DNA of 26,106 bases, from contig KL662191.1 in assembly GCA_000733415.1 (NCBI GenBank), positions 2,081,534 through 2,107,639 of the forward strand, in the 5' to 3' direction. The first letter of the stretch is position 1; every line of letters begins with the position of its first letter. The DNA comes from [Leptolyngbya] sp. JSC-1. Its GTDB lineage: Bacteria > Cyanobacteriota > Cyanobacteriia > Elainellales > Elainellaceae. Below, piece after piece: positions 23,257 through 26,106 of this stretch. The notes below the pieces were generated by a model. That model searched no databases and was not told where the DNA came from. It was given only the letters and a program-made list of their open reading frames with translations. Made by a program: the position numbers and the translations under genes.

Positions 23257-25827
23257 TCAAAATTGCCACGAAATCGTTCCTAAGACGGTGAACGGTGCCC
23301 CTGGAATGACGGAATTACGATTTAGTGCCCCTTCAAAATAGCGGATGTCGAAGAGGTTCTTAAAATTCAACGCGACTCTGAGATTATCGCGGTTGTAGTA
23401 GATGGCAGCATCGGTGCGCGTGTAGCTAGGCACTTCAAAGCTGTTGTTTAAGTCGCCTTGGCGATTCCCTACAAAAAATACTCCCGCGCCAAACCCCAAA
23501 CCCGCCAAGGAGCCTTGCTGAATTTCATAGGTCGTCCACAGGCTGGCAGAGTGTTCAGGGACATTGGGCAAGGGGTTGCCCGCCTCGAAAGTATTGTCTT
23601 CAGTGACTTCGGCATCAGTATAGGCATAGGTCGCAATCAAGTTCCAACCGGGGAGAATTTCTCCAGCAATGTCCAATTCAATTCCCCGACTGCGCTGCTC
23701 ACCCACCTGGATAGAAAAGTCAGGATTATCCAGATCGGTAGTGAGGATGTTGCTCAGGGTTGTGTTGTAGAATGCCAGGGTGGAGGAAAGGCGATTGGTC
23801 AGAAATTCTGTTTTAATCCCCACTTCGTATCCTGTGCCGCGTTGGGGGTCGAATGTGTCACCACTCACACTCCGACCGCTGACAGGTGTAAAAGAACGGC
23901 TGTAGCTGGCATAGAGGGAAATGTCTGGAATGGGTTGGTACACAATACCGACACGCGGCGAGAAGGCTTCAGCTTCCGTTTCAGTTGATGCAGCGCCAAC
24001 GGTTGTCTCCTGTCGAAGGGCATCAAACCGACCACCGAGAACCAGGATGAGATTATCCAGCAAAGAAATCTGATCCTGCAAATAGATCCCAAATGAATTG
24101 TTACGATACGCCTCTGGAGTGTAGTTCTCAAACTCGCCAAAGGTAAAGTCGTAGTTAGGGTTGAAAATGTCGATCGTCCCGGCTGATCTGAAAGCTCCTG
24201 AGAAGGAGCCAGACTGGCGAGCTAGTTCCAGACCCAGTAAGACAGTATGCTCAATTTCCCCAGTATTGAACTCGGCAATCAAATCGTTCTGAAAGGTATA
24301 GCCTTCGTAGAACTGCTCGCCGGTAAAATCTCTCAGCGGAAAGTTGCGGTCATCAGCAGGCGATGGGCCACTAATTTGCAGAGTTGCACCTGCTCCTTCT
24401 GTGGCTCTTGTATAGCGGAGGTTAGAACGGAGGGCAAGGTTGGGAGTGAAGCGATGCTCAAAACCTAGTGTTGCCCTAGTTTCAGTAAAATCATCCTGTC
24501 TGGTTCGAGTGCCCAGAACACGACTGATGGGAATGTCTGCAATTTGATTATTACTCAGAACGACCAGTCCATTATCGATTGGTCGAGCATCATCCAAGTA
24601 GGTCACTTCCAATGTGAGTGCCGTATCATCGCTAAACTGGTAGGTAAGGGTTGGGGCAATAAAGTATCTCTCATTTGGGGCGCGATCGCGAAAGCTACCA
24701 TCATTCTCATAAGCAAAATTCAAGCGGTAAGCCAACCGTCGATCCTCAGTGAGTGGACCAGATAAGTCAATCGTTGGACGGTAAAAGTCAAAACTACCGG
24801 CGGTGAAACTAAGGTCGTAATAGGGTTCGAGCAATGGCTGTTCGGTGACATAGTTGATAATGCCCGATGGAGCTGCCTGTCCGAATAAGACTGAAGCTGG
24901 TCCTTTCAGCACTTCAATACGCTCAATATTTGCTAAGTCTCTTTGCGTTCGTGCTGAGAAAAAATCGTCTCGAAACCCATTTAGGAACTCATTGCCACGA
25001 AATCCTCGTATATTAAAATTCTCTAACCGATTCCCAGCAGAATTACCAAAGGTAACCCCACTGACATTGCGTAGGGTTTCTCGAATGCTGTTGGCTCCCT
25101 GGTCACGAATGACCTCTTGCGGTACAACCTGAATCGAGGCAGGGATATCCCGAATCGGGGTATCCGTGCGGGTAGCGGTGGTTGCCCGTTCAACACGATA
25201 GCTATCCTCCTGCTCCCCGGTCACCACTACCTGAATCGCATCATCTTCTGCTCCTGCCGTTCCTTCTGCACCAGGCACTACACTCAAGACCAGATTACTG
25301 GCTTCCGTGCTCACCTGTGCTTCTGGCGGGGCATTCGTCCCTGTAATCGACACCCGCACCCGATCGCTGGGTAACCCCGTCACACTCACCAGGGCAATCC
25401 CTTCAACCGGATTAAACTGCTCAAACGAGTCTTCCTCTGGCAACGCCAGCACTACATTGGGAATCTCTGCAATTAGGGCATTGCCCACCAATCGGGTTTC
25501 CGGCACTTCCAAAGAACCGTCTGCCGTTTCGAGAATCACCTGCAATCCAGTTTCGGTTGTCTCGACTCGTACCTCGGTGATTTGGACGATCGACGATTCA
25601 ATTTGCGCGATCCAGTCTTCAACGGTTGTAGCAGGTTGGTCGAGATCGCTGAGATGAGGGAGTAGGGAGTGAGGAGTGGGGAGTGGGGGAGAAGCGAGAG
25701 TAGAGTCTAGTGGCGCTGAGAAGGTATCGTCTTCTGCTCTTAATGCCTCTACAACTTCACTCGTTGAGTCTCCTCCCGTGTCACTTGCTCCATTCCCAAC
25801 TTCCCATTCCCGACCTCCCACATCCAC
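23257..25827 (-). CDS. TonB-dependent siderophore receptor with AMIN domain, 5' end cut
   Basis: As read, the 856-residue product has a low-complexity start, an AMIN domain at about residues 75-170 (VRVETTETGLQVILETADG), a plug domain at about 212-335 (DIPASIQVVPQEVIRDQG; LEVLKG-like IEVLKGPASVLFGQAAPSG), and a beta-barrel to the last residue. It ends in aromatic Phe (GTISWQF) as barrel proteins do. The family imports ferric siderophores across the outer membrane with TonB energy. The GTG start is a default: in-frame codons just upstream (25828-25857) encode a signal-peptide end, LGCTPAAWA before NVDVGG, and then TAA at 25858-25860 blocks the frame. So the exported protein needs a signal peptide that this locus no longer encodes. 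Residues near the start contain C-rich repeat sequence. Confidence 0.85.
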   Translation of the reverse strand: MDVGGREWEVGNGASDTGGDSTSEVVEALRAEDDTFSAPLDSTLASPPLPTPHSLLPHLSDLDQPATTVEDWIAQIESSIVQITEVRVETTETGLQVILETADGSLEVPETRLVGNALIAEIPNVVLALPEEDSFEQFNPVEGIALVSVTGLPSDRVRVSITGTNAPPEAQVSTEASNLVLSVVPGAEGTAGAEDDAIQVVVTGEQEDSYRVERATTATRTDTPIRDIPASIQVVPQEVIRDQGANSIRETLRNVSGVTFGNSAGNRLENFNIRGFRGNEFLNGFRDDFFSARTQRDLANIERIEVLKGPASVLFGQAAPSGIINYVTEQPLLEPYYDLSFTAGSFDFYRPTIDLSGPLTEDRRLAYRLNFAYENDGSFRDRAPNERYFIAPTLTYQFSDDTALTLEVTYLDDARPIDNGLVVLSNNQIADIPISRVLGTRTRQDDFTETRATLGFEHRFTPNLALRSNLRYTRATEGAGATLQISGPSPADDRNFPLRDFTGEQFYEGYTFQNDLIAEFNTGEIEHTVLLGLELARQSGSFSGAFRSAGTIDIFNPNYDFTFGEFENYTPEAYRNNSFGIYLQDQISLLDNLILVLGGRFDALRQETTVGAASTETEAEAFSPRVGIVYQPIPDISLYASYSRSFTPVSGRSVSGDTFDPQRGTGYEVGIKTEFLTNRLSSTLAFYNTTLSNILTTDLDNPDFSIQVGEQRSRGIELDIAGEILPGWNLIATYAYTDAEVTEDNTFEAGNPLPNVPEHSASLWTTYEIQQGSLAGLGFGAGVFFVGNRQGDLNNSFEVPSYTRTDAAIYYNRDNLRVALNFKNLFDIRYFEGALNRNSVIPGAPFTVLGTISWQF
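25656..25691. repeat. C/G-rich short repeat inside the receptor gene
   Basis: The + strand reads AGGGAGT/GAGGAGTGGGGAGT-type units, the complement of ACTCCC repeats. In the receptor frame they encode the proline/leucine linker SPPLPTPHSLLP. A related stretch at about 25793-25819 encodes part of the very N-terminus. Tandem-repeat sequence in a coding linker may vary in length without breaking the protein if changes are in threes. Confidence 0.55.
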
Positions 25828-25857
25828 GTTTGCCCATGCCGCTGGGGTGCATCCCAG
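25828..25857 (-). other. Signal-peptide end of the receptor, detached from its start
   Basis: Ten in-frame codons upstream of the GTG encode LGCTPAAWAN, a typical end of a signal peptide (Ala-Trp-Ala cleavage site). The codons before them are TAA (25858-25860) and, seven codons further, another TAA. AFLLIT between the two stops is hydrophobic but is probably chance or IS-derived. Confidence 0.65.
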
Positions 25858-26106
25858 TTATGTAATAAGTAGAAATGCTTAACAGGTCAGTTCAGAGCAT
25901 CTCCATTATGCTTAAGGAATTAATTGCTGACCTCTGAGGTGCAACGAATGGACGCCGATAAATTGCAACAAATCCAAGACCATGCTCGTGCCATTGCCGC
26001 CTTGCTATATGAGGAAACAGCACCGGAACAATTGACGACGCTAGAAGGAATCGAGTCAGCCGTGCGAGGACATATCCTGGAGTATGTCAGTCCCCAAATC
26101 GGTCAG
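25858..26106 (+). mobile_element. Left end of an ISKra4-type insertion sequence (partial)
   Basis: From about 25858 the sequence no longer fits the receptor gene and leads within 90 bp into a transposase-type frame that runs off the window. The left boundary is inferred from where the receptor signal peptide stops; terminal inverted repeats and target duplication cannot be checked because the right end is outside. Confidence 0.55.
25948..26106 (+). CDS. ISKra4 family transposase, N-terminal part (runs off window)
   Basis: The 53 codons present (MDADKLQQIQDHARAIAALL, then ETAPEQLTTLEGIESAVRGH, then ILEYVSPQIGQ) match the conserved start of ISKra4-family transposases, where a helical segment with LTTLEGIE and VR...L.YVSP.IG is characteristic. 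GAGGTG precedes the ATG by about 7 nt. The catalytic part lies beyond the window, so whether the element is intact cannot be said. It is oriented away from the TonB receptor gene. Confidence 0.8.
   Translation, partial: MDADKLQQIQDHARAIAALLYEETAPEQLTTLEGIESAVRGHILEYVSPQIGQ

Larger units (their letters stand above)
17076..24689. repeat. HIP1 octamers (GCGATCGC), 13 copies
   Basis: GCGATCGC begins at 17076, 18293, 18692, 18877, 19034, 19429, 19726, 20326, 20820, 21342, 21786, 22784 and 24682. Reading the sequence by eye, I found none from 1 to 17075 and none after 24689. HIP1 is the highly iterated palindrome of many cyanobacterial genomes. Confidence 0.85.

Noticed and set aside
23865..24140. 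Open frames inside the receptor gene on both strands
   Set aside because: The receptor frame is continuous and family-like throughout; these are shadows.

Overview
The window is a stretch of cyanobacterial chromosome, probably from a Leptolyngbya-like filamentous organism (inferred from gene families only). The main indicators are a fused pantothenate synthetase/cytidylate kinase gene, families concentrated in cyanobacteria (DUF3370, DUF29, Uma2, AMIN-containing TonB receptors), cyanobacterial short tandem repeats and HIP1 octamers (GCGATCGC). Layout: 22-6547 holds ordinary chromosomal genes: glutaminase, a secreted protein with a duplicated domain, a GNAT acetyltransferase, an XPB-like helicase and panC/cmk. 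6548-11193 is a surface/secretion region with long repeat-bearing spacers, two tandem colinear calcium-binding RTX-type proteins and a probable surface-domain protein. 11200-11640 is a gene-free, repeat-rich spacer with a small-RNA-like element ending in a strong intrinsic terminator. 11650-17225 holds a 2-oxoglutarate/Fe(II) oxygenase divergent from a pyroglutamyl-peptidase-like protein, a membrane-anchored SGNH protein, a small ORF, a frameshifted DUF3370 gene and pgsA. 17226-18640 is a gene graveyard: a palindromic repeat, a Spo0M-like gene with an in-frame stop, a Uma2 fragment and an IS5-type transposase fragment. 18645-25827 is a siderophore/iron-type cluster (MFS exporter, lipoprotein binding protein, TonB-dependent receptor) with a DUF29 gene, a VapBC-type toxin-antitoxin pair and two DUF1636 copies, one complete and one truncated, on either side of the toxin-antitoxin pair. 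25858-26106 appears to be the left end of an ISKra4-type insertion sequence that runs off the window. How the genes may work together: the receptor would take a ferric siderophore across the outer membrane, the FecB/FhuD-like lipoprotein would bind it in the periplasm, and the MFS protein may export siderophore. No ABC permease or ATPase is in the window. The receptor probably no longer works as written: its signal peptide is cut after about ten residues, just where the insertion-sequence-like DNA begins. Most notable observations: (i) the severed receptor signal peptide beside the transposase; (ii) HIP1 octamers absent from the first 17 kb but found 13 times between 17,076 and 24,689; (iii) the duplicated DUF1636 gene around the toxin-antitoxin pair, with an in-frame small repeat in the full copy; (iv) a structured RNA candidate at about 11,470-11,560; (v) several recent-looking single-event gene breaks (DUF3370, Spo0M-like, IS5).
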